From positions 186,001-250,000 of the forward strand of contig NZ_JAUQSX010000007.1 of assembly GCF_030581005.1 (NCBI RefSeq): 64,000 nt of DNA, read 5' to 3'. Positions 35,646 through 44,047 of the stretch are shown here, piece by piece. How positions within the stretch are numbered: position 1 is the first letter of the stretch; each line of letters begins with the position of its first letter. The notes beneath the pieces were generated by a model. The model ran no database searches, was not told the DNA's origin, and saw only the letters and a program-made list of their open reading frames with translations. Source of the stretch: Hymenobacter mellowenesis (GTDB taxonomy: Bacteria; Bacteroidota; Bacteroidia; Cytophagales; Hymenobacteraceae). The position numbers and the translations under genes were made by a program.

Positions 35646-36179
35646 TTATCGGGTGAATACATGGCCATTTTCCTCCCAGACCTCATAGTTTGTTTCCATG
35701 TCCCGGCCTATTTTCGCGTAGTCAATGTACCAGGTGAGGTGTTGGGGGATGTCGTAACAACTTTCGGTCAACTCCTCGGCGTATTCTTCCAGTCCCCCTT
35801 TGTAGTAACCTCGGTAAGAGTCCTCAAAACCTTCCAACGTAGGGTTGTTGGCATGGTCCAGGTACAGCTCATAGGCTTCCTTCCGGTCCTCATCCATGTC
35901 CTGGGTGTCCTCAATCCACTGGAGGACGGGACCAAAGCTCATGTACTCACTGTAGAACCGGGAAGGGAATCCCTCATAATCATGGATAGTCCATTCTTCC
36001 CGGGGAACATCCCAGGTATCAATACCCAGTTCCTCATCCCAGCCCTTCAACATTCCCTGGATGGCTTCCAGGACCTCATCTTCATCAGTAAAATTGTCCA
36101 GGTCTAGCCATTCACCAACATTGTGGCCATTGACGTAGTCCCGGATGGAGCAAACCCAAATCTTTGGGGTGTCTGTCAT
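35646..36179 (-). CDS. ardA: ArdA-type antirestriction protein
   Basis: The product has 177 residues and is very acidic, as expected of a DNA mimic. Signature segments are IWVCSIRDYVNGHNVGEW at the N-terminus, WTIHDYEGFP in the middle, and FEDSYRGYYKG then YIDYAKIGRDME at the C-terminus. ArdA mimics B-form DNA and blocks type I restriction enzymes. A terminator precedes it, so it may be transcribed as its own short operon with the gene at 35,313. Confidence 0.92.
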   Translation of the reverse strand: MTDTPKIWVCSIRDYVNGHNVGEWLDLDNFTDEDEVLEAIQGMLKGWDEELGIDTWDVPREEWTIHDYEGFPSRFYSEYMSFGPVLQWIEDTQDMDEDRKEAYELYLDHANNPTLEGFEDSYRGYYKGGLEEYAEELTESCYDIPQHLTWYIDYAKIGRDMETNYEVWEENGHVFTR

Positions 36180-36191
36180 GTAATAGGGTGT

Positions 36192-36224
36192 AAAAAGACC
36201 ACCTTGTTGGGGCGGCCTTGGTGG
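36192..36224 (-). terminator. Terminator before ardA
   Basis: On the - strand CCACC (36224-36220) and GGTGG (36203-36199) form a stem around a GC-rich loop, followed by TCTTTTT. It lies directly after the stop of the gene at 36,226. Confidence 0.65.
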
Positions 36225-36225
36225 G

Positions 36226-36516
36226 TTAATAGGTGGGGTCTACTGTGTAGATTTCACTAGTGGGAAGGAAATGGATGGCTATCCTGTATTCCTCCTTCAC
36301 CAACTCTTCCAATGTTTGGGGAAGGGTTAGGGTGGGCCCATTGAGTTCATACCGGTAGATGTCATCAACACTTCCCCCGTAGGAAAGTTCTAGGATTACC
36401 TCGGGGGACTCATACCTCCAGTAGAAGGTGTACTTCCAATAATAGGACAGTGGGGCTTGTCTCCCTGATAGGAAGTCCTTGTAGATTCCCTCGGCCTTAT
36501 ATTTGGTCATTCCCAT
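36226..36516 (-). CDS. Hypothetical protein
   Basis: The product has 96 residues, rich in Tyr and Glu. It shows alternating beta segments (YYWKYTFYWRYESPEVILEL). It starts four bases after the previous stop and ends at a terminator. No family was recognised. Confidence 0.5.
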   Translation of the reverse strand: MGMTKYKAEGIYKDFLSGRQAPLSYYWKYTFYWRYESPEVILELSYGGSVDDIYRYELNGPTLTLPQTLEELVKEEYRIAIHFLPTSEIYTVDPTY

Positions 36517-36520
36517 GGGT

Positions 36521-36805
36521 TTAGGCTACTTCTAGGAGTTCTATGGGCTCCAAATTCTCAGGCTGATACACATCCCTCAACTCCCCTTCAATCTTCCCAA
36601 GCAACCGGGAAATGGAGCTGGCCTTGAAGGTCTCATGGAAGTGAGTACCCATCCCGTGTTTGGACTGGTAAATCCGACATTCCACTTGTTCCTCCTGCTT
36701 CCCACCAAGGGAAAGGACCAGGGTGACAGAGGAATAGGTAATGGTCTTGGGGGTGAGGGAAGCCACTAAGGACTGGACCTGGGTTTCTGCTTCTTGTAGG
36801 GTCAT
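36521..36805 (-). CDS. Hypothetical protein
   Basis: The product has 94 residues: helix, beta segments, helix. It overlaps the upstream gene by four bases (ATGA), which indicates coupling. No motif was recognised. Confidence 0.5.
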   Translation of the reverse strand: MTLQEAETQVQSLVASLTPKTITYSSVTLVLSLGGKQEEQVECRIYQSKHGMGTHFHETFKASSISRLLGKIEGELRDVYQPENLEPIELLEVA

Positions 36806-37110
36806 TGGGTAAGGCTTTGGAGTAGAACCCGTACTTGGTCCAAGGTTTTGGGGGAATAGGAAGGGATTCCATGGTCTGTACTATCAGCCAAAGACTTGGC
36901 TTGTTCCAGGTTATCCGCCCAGATGAAGGTGAGGGAATGTCCAGACTTATTGGAATAGAAGTCAAATACATAGGTGTCCTCCACTGGACCTCCGGGAATG
37001 GCTGGGGCCCAGATATTGTAGTCTGAGTTGGGGTACCAGGAATTGAATACATTCTCCCAGCCAAATTCCTTGTAGAGGGAAGCTGTGTCCAGGTATTCAG
37101 GGACTGTCAT
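36802..37110 (-). CDS. Hypothetical protein
   Basis: The product has 102 residues with many aromatics (FGWENVFNSWYPNSDYNIW). Both ends overlap neighbours by four bases. It is part of a coupled run of small genes of unknown function from 37,639 to 36,226. Confidence 0.5.
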   Translation of the reverse strand: MTVPEYLDTASLYKEFGWENVFNSWYPNSDYNIWAPAIPGGPVEDTYVFDFYSNKSGHSLTFIWADNLEQAKSLADSTDHGIPSYSPKTLDQVRVLLQSLTQ

Positions 37111-37430
37111 ACTAGTAGGGTTTGGAGTTGGGAATTGAGGGAATTCAGTACTGTGGCCTTCATGTCATCACAGTACCCGGAATTGGTGATGAAGTCCTTC
37201 TGGTTCTTGTAGGAACAGGCCCCCAGGTATTCAGAGGAAGTCAATAGCCCTCGGTAGGTACCCTTCACCTCCACATCACCCCATTTCCAGGGGTTAGTGT
37301 AGGAAGGTTTGACAATCTTGGCCTTGATTTCTTCCTTGGTCATACAGTCTGCAAGGTCCTTATAAGGGTCAATGTCAGACTCCCGCTCACAGATGTATTC
37401 CCACCGGACTTGGTCTTCTGTAATAATCAT
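37107..37430 (-). CDS. Hypothetical protein
   Basis: I place the start at 37,430 (MIITEDQVRWEYICERE). The product has 107 residues and is charged. It overlaps the downstream gene by four bases and starts two bases after the upstream stop. No family was recognised. Confidence 0.5.
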   Translation of the reverse strand: MIITEDQVRWEYICERESDIDPYKDLADCMTKEEIKAKIVKPSYTNPWKWGDVEVKGTYRGLLTSSEYLGACSYKNQKDFITNSGYCDDMKATVLNSLNSQLQTLLV

Positions 37431-37432
37431 GG

Positions 37433-37639
37433 TTAGGGGTTTGGGGAAATAAGTCCTGCTTTGATTCCTTCCAGGAGCTGTTTGGTGTACCATACCTTAT
37501 TGATGGTGACCAGCTCGAAGATGTGGTCCTCTGTCAGGTGGACTATTCCAAAGACATTGGACTGGGTTTCCCCCGGCTCAATACTTCGGACCATTCTACA
37601 GTCAGGACGGAGGACTAGGGTGGCTACTATAGGTTTCAT
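37433..37639 (-). CDS. Hypothetical small protein
   Basis: I place the start at 37,639 (MKPIVATLVLRPDCRMVRSI), four bases after the DUF1599-like gene. The product has 68 residues with alternating strands and a terminal helix. No function is assigned. Confidence 0.5.
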   Translation of the reverse strand: MKPIVATLVLRPDCRMVRSIEPGETQSNVFGIVHLTEDHIFELVTINKVWYTKQLLEGIKAGLISPNP

Positions 37640-37643
37640 GGGC

Positions 37644-38012
37644 CTAGTCCTGGAGTTCAGTGAAGTCATTCCACCTCTTGTGGGCACATAGCAGGATTCC
37701 ATACCCAATGAGGTCCACCAGGTCATTCTTCCGCACTTCCGGGGAGTTCTTAATCCGGGCCACCTTGTCATCCATCCGGGCCAGGAGTTTGTCCTCAATG
37801 GAAGTCTTGGAGAATATTCCCAGGGGTTCTAGTCCGGAGTTACCATACTTCCGGTTTTTGTCTTTAAGGAGTTCCTTCACTCCCAGAATTACCTTGAGTA
37901 TGGGGGCAAACTGGATGGCAGTATTAGGGTCCTCTGTATTCCCCTCAAAGCTTTCCTCAGGAAGTGGGTAGGAAGTGGGGTTGGGGGTTCCCTGGTCTTG
38001 GTTATTGAGCAT
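37644..38012 (-). CDS. DUF1599/Nmad1-like nucleotide-metabolism protein
   Basis: The product has 122 residues. The family signature is clear: KDKNRKYGNSGLEPLGIFSK, then LLARMDDKVARI and NDLVDLIGYGILL. Proteins of this type are linked with nucleotide modification or dNTP handling in phages. An acidic, likely disordered N-terminus of 30 residues precedes the domain. The start overlaps the 3' end of the HNH gene upstream by 11 bases. Confidence 0.75.
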   Translation of the reverse strand: MLNNQDQGTPNPTSYPLPEESFEGNTEDPNTAIQFAPILKVILGVKELLKDKNRKYGNSGLEPLGIFSKTSIEDKLLARMDDKVARIKNSPEVRKNDLVDLIGYGILLCAHKRWNDFTELQD

Positions 38013-38463
38013 GGTTTAGGGATTTCTTGAGTTGACGGATAATGGCCTTCTTTTGGGCAGATTTAGCCTCACATACCTTTTGGCAAGTTTTACACCTGCG
38101 GGTACCATCCGGGTCTTTATAGGTATTCTCCGGGCTAAAAAGGTGACCTTGCTTACAGTGAGTTTTCAATAGAGAAGGATTCCTTCCTCTAATAATCCTG
38201 TCCTGCATGTTGTCTTTTTGGGTCCCCAACTCTAGATGGGCGGGGTTCACACAGGTAGGATTATCACAGGTATGTCTCACCAGTAATCCTTCAGGTATAG
38301 GTCCATTGATAAACTGGTAGGAGACTTTGTGTGCCATGGCAAGGAATTTTCCAACCTTAAATCTTCCATACCCCCCTTTTGTAGTAGCTGCCAACCATTT
38401 CCAACAGCCTTCTTGCCTTATTACAACCTTCTCCCAAAATCTTTCTTCAACGCTCCTTATCAT
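38002..38463 (-). CDS. HNH endonuclease, homing-type
   Basis: The product has 153 residues. It is a His-Asn-His nuclease: RFWEKV and CWKWLAATTKGGYGRF at the N-terminus, HKVSYQFINGPIPEG, then VRHTCDNPTCVNPAHLELGT. A Cys cluster (CKQGHLF...CKTC) follows near the end. It overlaps the primase stop by four bases and the next gene's start by 11, the tight fit typical of free-standing homing nucleases. Confidence 0.85.
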   Translation of the reverse strand: MIRSVEERFWEKVVIRQEGCWKWLAATTKGGYGRFKVGKFLAMAHKVSYQFINGPIPEGLLVRHTCDNPTCVNPAHLELGTQKDNMQDRIIRGRNPSLLKTHCKQGHLFSPENTYKDPDGTRRCKTCQKVCEAKSAQKKAIIRQLKKSLNHAQ

Positions 38464-39479
38464 GTTAATAGGGTTTTAAGTAATTGGCGGGTGTAGTCCT
38501 CCCCCATTTCCTTTCTCACATCACTGATATCCTTCATCTTCTTCCAAGCCAGTTCATCGGGGACCTTGATGGAAGGGTAATGGTATTTGGAAGCCTGTAC
38601 CTGACCTACATTCACTTCCTTGGTGATGTCATTATCATACATCACTACCAACCTCTTGTACTTTTCCTCTAACAGTTGTAACTGTCTAGGAAGGATGGGA
38701 GTAGTTTCAGACCGGGCAGCCACAGCTTCATACCCATAGGACCTGAGGACTAGTACATCTTTAGTGGATTTCGTTATCACACATAAGTCCCCCAGTCCCG
38801 GTGTTAACTGTAACCAACCCTCCACCATATACTCAGCAAGGGAATTCAGGAATTTAAGGTCTTTGGAATAAGGTTGATACAATTTATACCGGTTCCCTAT
38901 TTTGAAGGAAAACATCATTCCCTTGGGAGTAAAGGGCTCCAACTGGTGGGGTTGGGTCCAGAAGTGGGAGACCTGGCTTACCCGGTACTGGGTCAACAGC
39001 TCCACTCCTATTCCATACCCTGCCCAGTACTGTAGGGCTTCCCTGGTAAACTCCTGACTCTTGACCCTAATCTGTGCCGGGGCCTTGGGAGTAGGTTTCT
39101 CATGGTGCAGGATGGGTACCTTCCCTTCCCCGTAGTCATTCCCGGGGAATAGGTATAAGTGGAAGTCCCGGTCAATCTGCTTGAACACTTCCTGCTTGGA
39201 GGACAGGGAATAGAGGACTTGAATGAGGTGGAACACATTCCCGCTCTTCCCATTCCCACTGTCCTTCCAGAGGAATTCACACTTCCCTGGTGCCCGGGTG
39301 GATGCAAAGAGGGAAAAAGAACCCCGCCCTTCTCCCCTTATGGGACTCAAGAACGGGGTTCGTAATTCAGGGGCAAATCCTAGGTAGTGACAAAGGAGTT
39401 GATACTCGTCAACCAACCCTAAGACCCTTTCCTCATTGACCACCTCCAAGGCTAAAAGGGCCTCTAAGGGGTCATCCAT
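38460..39479 (-). CDS. DNA primase with Toprim domain
   Basis: The product has 339 residues. An N-terminal region (residues 40-110, with SPIRGEGRGSFSLF and a WKDSGNGKSGN loop) corresponds to the DnaG-type zinc-binding and N-terminal part, although the Cys ligands are not obvious. The Toprim portion is seen as LCVITKSTKDVLVL (about 225) and LVVMYDNDI (about 282, DxD). The ITKSTKD form in place of the usual EG signature is the variant I know from Bacteroidota phages. It lies in the replication block with DnaB-type helicase and PolB. Confidence 0.85.
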   Translation of the reverse strand: MDDPLEALLALEVVNEERVLGLVDEYQLLCHYLGFAPELRTPFLSPIRGEGRGSFSLFASTRAPGKCEFLWKDSGNGKSGNVFHLIQVLYSLSSKQEVFKQIDRDFHLYLFPGNDYGEGKVPILHHEKPTPKAPAQIRVKSQEFTREALQYWAGYGIGVELLTQYRVSQVSHFWTQPHQLEPFTPKGMMFSFKIGNRYKLYQPYSKDLKFLNSLAEYMVEGWLQLTPGLGDLCVITKSTKDVLVLRSYGYEAVAARSETTPILPRQLQLLEEKYKRLVVMYDNDITKEVNVGQVQASKYHYPSIKVPDELAWKKMKDISDVRKEMGEDYTRQLLKTLLT

Positions 39480-39482
39480 AGG

Positions 39483-39707
39483 CTACATTATCAGTTGGTA
39501 GTCCCTCTTGATGGTGGACCAGAGCATGTGAGGTCTAAACTTCCCATCTCCAAACTCCACATGGTAGGCAATACCATTGAAGCTCCCATGGAAATGCCGG
39601 TGTTGGTCTACCACCTTTCCTACCTCAGTGGGGTCCTTTTTGGACTGGAAACAGAATCCGGGCCTAAGGTCTTCCTGTTTGATGGCCCTACTACCTATTC
39701 TTCCCAT
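39483..39707 (-). CDS. Hypothetical small protein
   Basis: The product has 74 residues; basic, with a His cluster (VVDQHRHFHGSFNGIAYHVEFG) that suggests a beta-barrel (SH3-like). It sits between the candidate ssDNA-binding gene and the primase. Confidence 0.5.
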   Translation of the reverse strand: MGRIGSRAIKQEDLRPGFCFQSKKDPTEVGKVVDQHRHFHGSFNGIAYHVEFGDGKFRPHMLWSTIKRDYQLIM

Positions 39708-39710
39708 GGA

Positions 39711-40448
39711 TTACTGTGCAAAGGGAAGTTCCACATCAGCTACAGGGGCACTGGTCTCCCCAAACAGGGAAGCCACATCCCCACCCGTGTTGGGGTCAGC
39801 ACTTACTTCCAAGGGTTTGTCCAAACCGTTGTCCTTCTCGAACTTGGTGAACTTGAGACGGGACTTCTCAACAGGTACTTCCATGGACTCAATGAAGGGC
39901 TGGTCCTTCAGGAATTTGTTCCGCAGGGAGGTGTACTTGCTGTTCTTCCGGCGCACTAAAAGTAGACGGGCCAACTTACCCTTGTCAGCCTTCTCCATCA
40001 TAGCAATGAAGTCCTCACTGTAGTTCTTGTAGAGGGTGTCCAGGACTTCCTGCTTTTGGAACTCAGCCTGGAGGTTGTCGTTGGTGATGGGGGTTTTCAG
40101 GCCCCGGAAGGGATTGTACTTAATCTGGTCCACCGGGAAGTAGACACCCAGGATGGAGTTGAGCTGGGCCTGGAAATTCTGGATGTCCTGGACAATCATC
40201 TCATGGGGAAGGGCATCCCCGGTGGAAGTGTTGGTGGAACGGAAGGGGAAGATGGTGATACGGGCATTCTCACCGGCACCGCTACCCCCTACTACTTCCC
40301 CACTGGACAGGGAATCCAACAGGCTTACTTCCTTGGCCTCAGCCTGTACTTCCCCGGTCTGCTGGGTGAAGGTCAACTCAAGAGAACCCTTATCGTTGAT
40401 GGTGGCCGAGGTGGTGATGTTGTCGAAAATTCCTACTGACAATGACAT
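39711..40448 (-). CDS. Candidate single-stranded DNA-binding or recombination protein
   Basis: The product has 245 residues. The C-terminus ends VELPFAQ, an acidic and Pro-Phe-containing tail like the DLPF tail of SSB proteins. The body shows beta-rich segments at 1-130 followed by helical and basic segments (KLARLLLVRRKNSKYTSLR). It has its own promoter at 40,528 and lies beside the primase and the P-loop ATPase. Assignment rests on tail and position only; another structural or replication protein is possible. Confidence 0.4.
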   Translation of the reverse strand: MSLSVGIFDNITTSATINDKGSLELTFTQQTGEVQAEAKEVSLLDSLSSGEVVGGSGAGENARITIFPFRSTNTSTGDALPHEMIVQDIQNFQAQLNSILGVYFPVDQIKYNPFRGLKTPITNDNLQAEFQKQEVLDTLYKNYSEDFIAMMEKADKGKLARLLLVRRKNSKYTSLRNKFLKDQPFIESMEVPVEKSRLKFTKFEKDNGLDKPLEVSADPNTGGDVASLFGETSAPVADVELPFAQ

Positions 40449-40527
40449 ACTATTGGGGGTTTGTTGTTGGTTGGTAAATGGTACTTGTTTTGGAATTATC
40501 AGGACTATTCCTGTTTTCCGGGGCGGG

Positions 40528-40559
40528 CAAAGGTAGAGTATCCCCTACCCATTGTCCAA
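40528..40559 (-). promoter_or_regulatory. Promoter upstream of the candidate SSB gene
   Basis: On the - strand TTG (40559-40557), 21 bases, TACCTTTG (40535-40528). The leader to the ATG at 40,448 is about 75 bases and includes a small CAGGA/TCCTG hairpin. The 220-base gap 40,449-40,669 holds no gene. Confidence 0.6.
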
Positions 40560-40669
40560 ATGGTTTCTTGGAAATATTATATCCCGCTCTCTACTGGGTT
40601 CTCCTACTGGGGAAGGGTGTTGGGTACCTGTAGCCCGAGGAAGACCGTGATGGTACTTCTCTGGGGCTT

Positions 40670-40876
40670 TTAGGTGGGGTATTCCTCGTCTTCTAGGTCT
40701 TCATCTTCCTCATCATACCCCTCCTCTTCCTCTCGACCATAACCCTCGGGAAGGTCCTTGCCTGTGGTATCCTCAAACCTTTCATTGATGAGGTCCCGGA
40801 TGTCGGAGTCTGCTGGCCCAAAGTCAGCTTCCCGGAAGAAGAACTTTAGGTATTCCAACTCTGTAGCCTGTGCCAT
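40670..40876 (-). CDS. Small very acidic protein
   Basis: The product has 68 residues. The last 25 are almost all Asp/Glu/Tyr/Gly (REEEEGYDEEDEDLEDEE), a DNA-mimic-like tail. The start is two bases after the upstream stop. Function unknown; an inhibitor of a nucleic-acid-binding protein is possible. Confidence 0.5.
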   Translation of the reverse strand: MAQATELEYLKFFFREADFGPADSDIRDLINERFEDTTGKDLPEGYGREEEEGYDEEDEDLEDEEYPT

Positions 40877-40878
40877 GG

Positions 40879-41052
40879 TTAGTTGATGTCAATCACCTTC
40901 ACTTCCCCATCCTCTGACAGGGAATAGTTGGCCCGGGAGTTGGGAATGTCAATGGCCTCACTGGTCTCGTAGAAACCCAACAGGGCATCAGGAGCCACCC
41001 TCCGACAACCAATGGAAAAACACCGGGTCCAGTTATAAGGTATTGGTTTCAT
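40879..41052 (-). CDS. Small protein following HNH gene
   Basis: I place the start at 41,052 (MKPIPYNWTRCFSIGCRRV). The product has 57 residues. It overlaps the 3' end of the HNH gene by 20 bases, the same overlap size as at the GIY-YIG gene. No domain recognised. Confidence 0.45.
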   Translation of the reverse strand: MKPIPYNWTRCFSIGCRRVAPDALLGFYETSEAIDIPNSRANYSLSEDGEVKVIDIN

Positions 41053-41740
41053 GGGGTTGGTTTTCAATGATGAAATTCTTGACTGTTTTCCGAGACACTC
41101 CCGTAATTCTTTCAATACCTATGTAGGTTTCCCCTTGAGAGTGGAGTTGTAGAATGGTTTCCTTCATTCCTGGGAGGGTGGACTTCCGAAGCAGAGACTT
41201 CCGGTTAAAGGGTATGTGGGACCAAGCTGTACCCCTCTTAATTTCCTGAATGGTGACAGGATGGACTTGGTACTTAAGAGCTAGGTCCTTTACCTTATGT
41301 CCTGCTCGGCTGGCCAGTAGAATGTCCCACACCTGAAGCTCTGTTAGCTTACTAGAGGAAGAAGCCTCCCCTACTGGGACATGACAACCATGCCGGTTTG
41401 CCACCATCTTCTGACTGTTTTCCTTGTAAGTCACCCACTCCAAATTATCTGCCCAGTTGTAGAGCTTATTATGGTTTATGTGGTTGACACAAGGTTTATT
41501 GTCAGGGTTGGGAACAAAAGCCTCAGCCACCATCCGGTGAACCCGAACAGGGGTAGACTTGTAGTTCCGGGTCATCTGAATGAAGGGGTAAGGGTTGTTG
41601 GACTTGGTTGTTTGGGTCATCAGTTTCCCATTTGTCAAACTCCGTACATTCCCCTTATTACTTACCACAGCCCGGTCTTCCCACCCAATTACAGGCTTCC
41701 ACACTTCTTCAACAGTGTCTACAATCTCAAAGGGTAACAT
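41033..41740 (-). CDS. NUMOD4-HNH homing-type endonuclease
   Basis: The product has 235 residues. It has an NUMOD4 segment (WKPVIGWEDRAVVSNKGNVRS), an HNH core (VHRMVAEAFVPNPDNKPCVNHINHNKLYNWADNLEW split across 71-107), and a C-terminal pair of helix-turn-helix segments (LTELQVWDILLASRAGHKV, then TYIGIERITGVSRKTV). It lies one base from the P-loop ATPase gene and overlaps the next gene by 20 bases. Confidence 0.9.
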   Translation of the reverse strand: MLPFEIVDTVEEVWKPVIGWEDRAVVSNKGNVRSLTNGKLMTQTTKSNNPYPFIQMTRNYKSTPVRVHRMVAEAFVPNPDNKPCVNHINHNKLYNWADNLEWVTYKENSQKMVANRHGCHVPVGEASSSSKLTELQVWDILLASRAGHKVKDLALKYQVHPVTIQEIKRGTAWSHIPFNRKSLLRKSTLPGMKETILQLHSQGETYIGIERITGVSRKTVKNFIIENQPHETNTL

Positions 41741-41741
41741 A

Positions 41742-42407
41742 CTATTCTCCTTCCTGGTAAGCCTTAATCTTGGTAATCACCTCCATCAGGTCATTGGGAA
41801 TCAGGAGGGTGTCATAAAGGCCCATGGGGGTCTTGGCCTGCTTGTTCCCATCACTGTTGGTGAGGAAGGAGTAGGCTACCTTGTCATCCTTCCGGACTAC
41901 CTCGGTGTGCAGGATGTAGGTGAAGTATGAGGGAATGTCCACGGTCTGGTCCAGGAGCTTCCCGGAAGTCTTGAACACACTCTCCCCCACGTCGTTGGTC
42001 TGGACGTGGGACAGGACCACCACAAACAGGTCATCCCGGAGCCCTTGGGTATTGGCCAGGGCTTGGTAGATGTCCTTGCCGAACACCCCCCACTTGGCAA
42101 AGCCTTTGTCGGAGGTGAAGGCATCACTCATCATCCGGGCATTCTGGAAGTGGGTGGAGTCCTCAATCACGGCATACTTTACAGCCGGGAGTTTGTCGGA
42201 GATGTGTTTGAGGGCAGCGGGGATGTCCGTCACCTTCTCGGTAACAATCAGGTTCTTTCCCTTCACATACTTCTTAGCACTCCCCTGGAAAGGAAGGGGC
42301 TTGTCATTGGGGGAAATGATGAAGGTCTGCTCACTGGGCAGGTTACGGAGGGAGGTGGATTTACCTGTGCCCGAGGGACCTTCAATTAGGATTTTGGTTG
42401 CTGGCAT
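41742..42407 (-). CDS. RecA-like P-loop ATPase (AAA/Sak4-like)
   Basis: The product has 221 residues. Walker A is GPSGTGKST (about 9-17); a Walker B-like strand VKYAVIED lies near 75 and VVVLSHVQTN near 130. A short single-domain ATPase of this kind beside a helicase and primase in phages is often a Sak4-type strand-annealing or recombination ATPase. It is followed by the HNH gene. Confidence 0.75.
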   Translation of the reverse strand: MPATKILIEGPSGTGKSTSLRNLPSEQTFIISPNDKPLPFQGSAKKYVKGKNLIVTEKVTDIPAALKHISDKLPAVKYAVIEDSTHFQNARMMSDAFTSDKGFAKWGVFGKDIYQALANTQGLRDDLFVVVLSHVQTNDVGESVFKTSGKLLDQTVDIPSYFTYILHTEVVRKDDKVAYSFLTNSDGNKQAKTPMGLYDTLLIPNDLMEVITKIKAYQEGE

Positions 42408-42437
42408 GTTAGGATTATCTTGGTAATGTACTGTAAG

Positions 42438-43583
42438 TTACGGTGAAAATGTGGTTTTTCCTAGACCTTTTTTGGGTAGATACGGCCGGTATTTATCAGG
42501 GTCAGGCTCCCCACTCATCAGGTCATTCATCTCCTTAGCAGGGGGCAATTCCTCGAAGGTGTTCAGGTCCCCCCGGAAGTAGAGACCTATGCGGGCCCCA
42601 GGGGGTGCTTCCCGGGACTTGAGAATGGAGAGGGAGCGGTACCTATCCTGGAGGAGGGTTACACTGTAGCCCCGGTGGGTGGGAATGTCATACCGGTTGG
42701 GGGCAAACAGACCAAAGGCATAGTCCACATCCCGTTGGGTCTTCTTACTGTCCCCCAACCCGTCCAGGGAAGGTTCCAACTTCTCCTCAATCTTCACTCC
42801 CTTGAAGGTGTGCTCCACCCGTTCCTTGTCAGCAGACTGCTGTTGGACCACCCACACACTCATATGGAGCTTGTTTCTCATGTGGATGGCGTAGTGGTTG
42901 GAGAAGTAGTCCATGGTCTCCGTCAAGGACATCATCCGGTCTTCCTTCTTCTCCGTGGCCAACAGGGAAAGGTGGTCCACTATCACCATGACTATTTCCT
43001 TGGGGTTATCAGGAATGTAGGTATCCCAACTTCCCTTGGGGTCGGTGACGTGGACTCCCTTCTTGTAGAACTTCCCTACCTTCCAGGCATACTCCCGCAT
43101 CAGGTAGTAGATACCGGTGGGGTTCCTCACGGTGTCCACAAAAGTGACCTTCTTCATCAGGTCCTCGAAGTAGGCTTGGTGGGCCCGGATTCTCTCCATC
43201 ACATAATCCGTCAACTTGTGCCGGTTCACCCCCACTCCCTTCAGGGTCATCATGTCCAGTTCAATCCCATCTTCCAAGGCCAACCGGGAAAGGATGCCGT
43301 TGAGGACAAACTGTTCCTCTGTTTCCTCCAGGGAAATGTAGAAGGGGTGGTAGGTGAAGTCACACTCGGGGTGTTCTTCCAGGAATTTGAGGGGACCGTA
43401 GATGGCAGCTTCCCTACTGAACTTGGACTTGCCCACCCCACTGGAGGCCGTGGCCAGGTAGTAGGTCTTCCGCTCAATCCCCGGGAAGTAAGGAGACAAC
43501 CGCTCAAAGTGGGTGGGAATACAGTTGTAGGTATTCTTCCTACGGGCCTCAATCCCTTCCACCACTTCCTGGTATTTGGTCAT
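42438..43583 (-). CDS. DnaB-family replicative helicase
   Basis: The product has 381 residues, lacking the DnaB N-terminal domain. Walker A reads ASSGVGKSK (about 46-54). The EETEEQF segment follows the second strand. Walker B is IVMVIVDHLSLL (about 198-209), followed by WVVQQQSADK near 250 as the H3/sensor glutamine strand. C-terminal residues form a polar, Pro-rich tail. It would unwind DNA for the phage PolB. Its start overlaps the upstream gene's stop by four bases. Confidence 0.85.
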   Translation of the reverse strand: MTKYQEVVEGIEARRKNTYNCIPTHFERLSPYFPGIERKTYYLATASSGVGKSKFSREAAIYGPLKFLEEHPECDFTYHPFYISLEETEEQFVLNGILSRLALEDGIELDMMTLKGVGVNRHKLTDYVMERIRAHQAYFEDLMKKVTFVDTVRNPTGIYYLMREYAWKVGKFYKKGVHVTDPKGSWDTYIPDNPKEIVMVIVDHLSLLATEKKEDRMMSLTETMDYFSNHYAIHMRNKLHMSVWVVQQQSADKERVEHTFKGVKIEEKLEPSLDGLGDSKKTQRDVDYAFGLFAPNRYDIPTHRGYSVTLLQDRYRSLSILKSREAPPGARIGLYFRGDLNTFEELPPAKEMNDLMSGEPDPDKYRPYLPKKGLGKTTFSP

Positions 43584-44047
43584 AGTTCGATGTTAAAGGT
43601 TTGGGTTTGGACACTGGCTGGGTTATAGTCCCGGTACACACTCACCCACAATTCCTTGATGAAGTAGTTCCCAATAGTGGGACGGGAATTCCGAGGGTCC
43701 AGGTAGAAGGCTCTGCTGGCCTGCACCAACCGGGAATAGTCCATGGAAGGCTCCTTCATACACTTAGCAAAGGCTTCCATTCCGGGCTTGGAGAAGTCAC
43801 TCACAGTGAACTCACTTCCCGAGGTCCCATAGGGAAGCCTAACCCTCTTTTCCCCAAACACTTCCTTGATGAAGGCCAAGTACTTCTCTTTCCAGTCCCC
43901 CGGGGCCTTGGCTGGGGGTTTCTGTCCCTTGGTGGTGAAGTACTTTTCGGTGAGGACTGTTACCCCTTTGTGGGTTACCATCCAGCCCATGGCAATACCC
44001 ACCTCTGTCCACTTCTCTACGGGGTTTTCTAGGTCAGTCATAAGCAC
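43580..44047 (-). CDS. Possible helicase-loader-type protein, unknown
   Basis: The product has 155 residues, with possible starts at 44,047 and 44,041. It is mixed helical with a Lys-rich N-terminal half. It is translationally coupled to the helicase gene, which makes a loader or primosome role plausible. No domain was recognised. Confidence 0.5.
   Translation of the reverse strand: MLMTDLENPVEKWTEVGIAMGWMVTHKGVTVLTEKYFTTKGQKPPAKAPGDWKEKYLAFIKEVFGEKRVRLPYGTSGSEFTVSDFSKPGMEAFAKCMKEPSMDYSRLVQASRAFYLDPRNSRPTIGNYFIKELWVSVYRDYNPASVQTQTFNIEL

Noticed and set aside
42675..43628. Long + strand frame (about 317 codons) over the helicase gene
   Set aside because: It is antisense to a helicase with intact Walker motifs and merely mirrors its codon bias.
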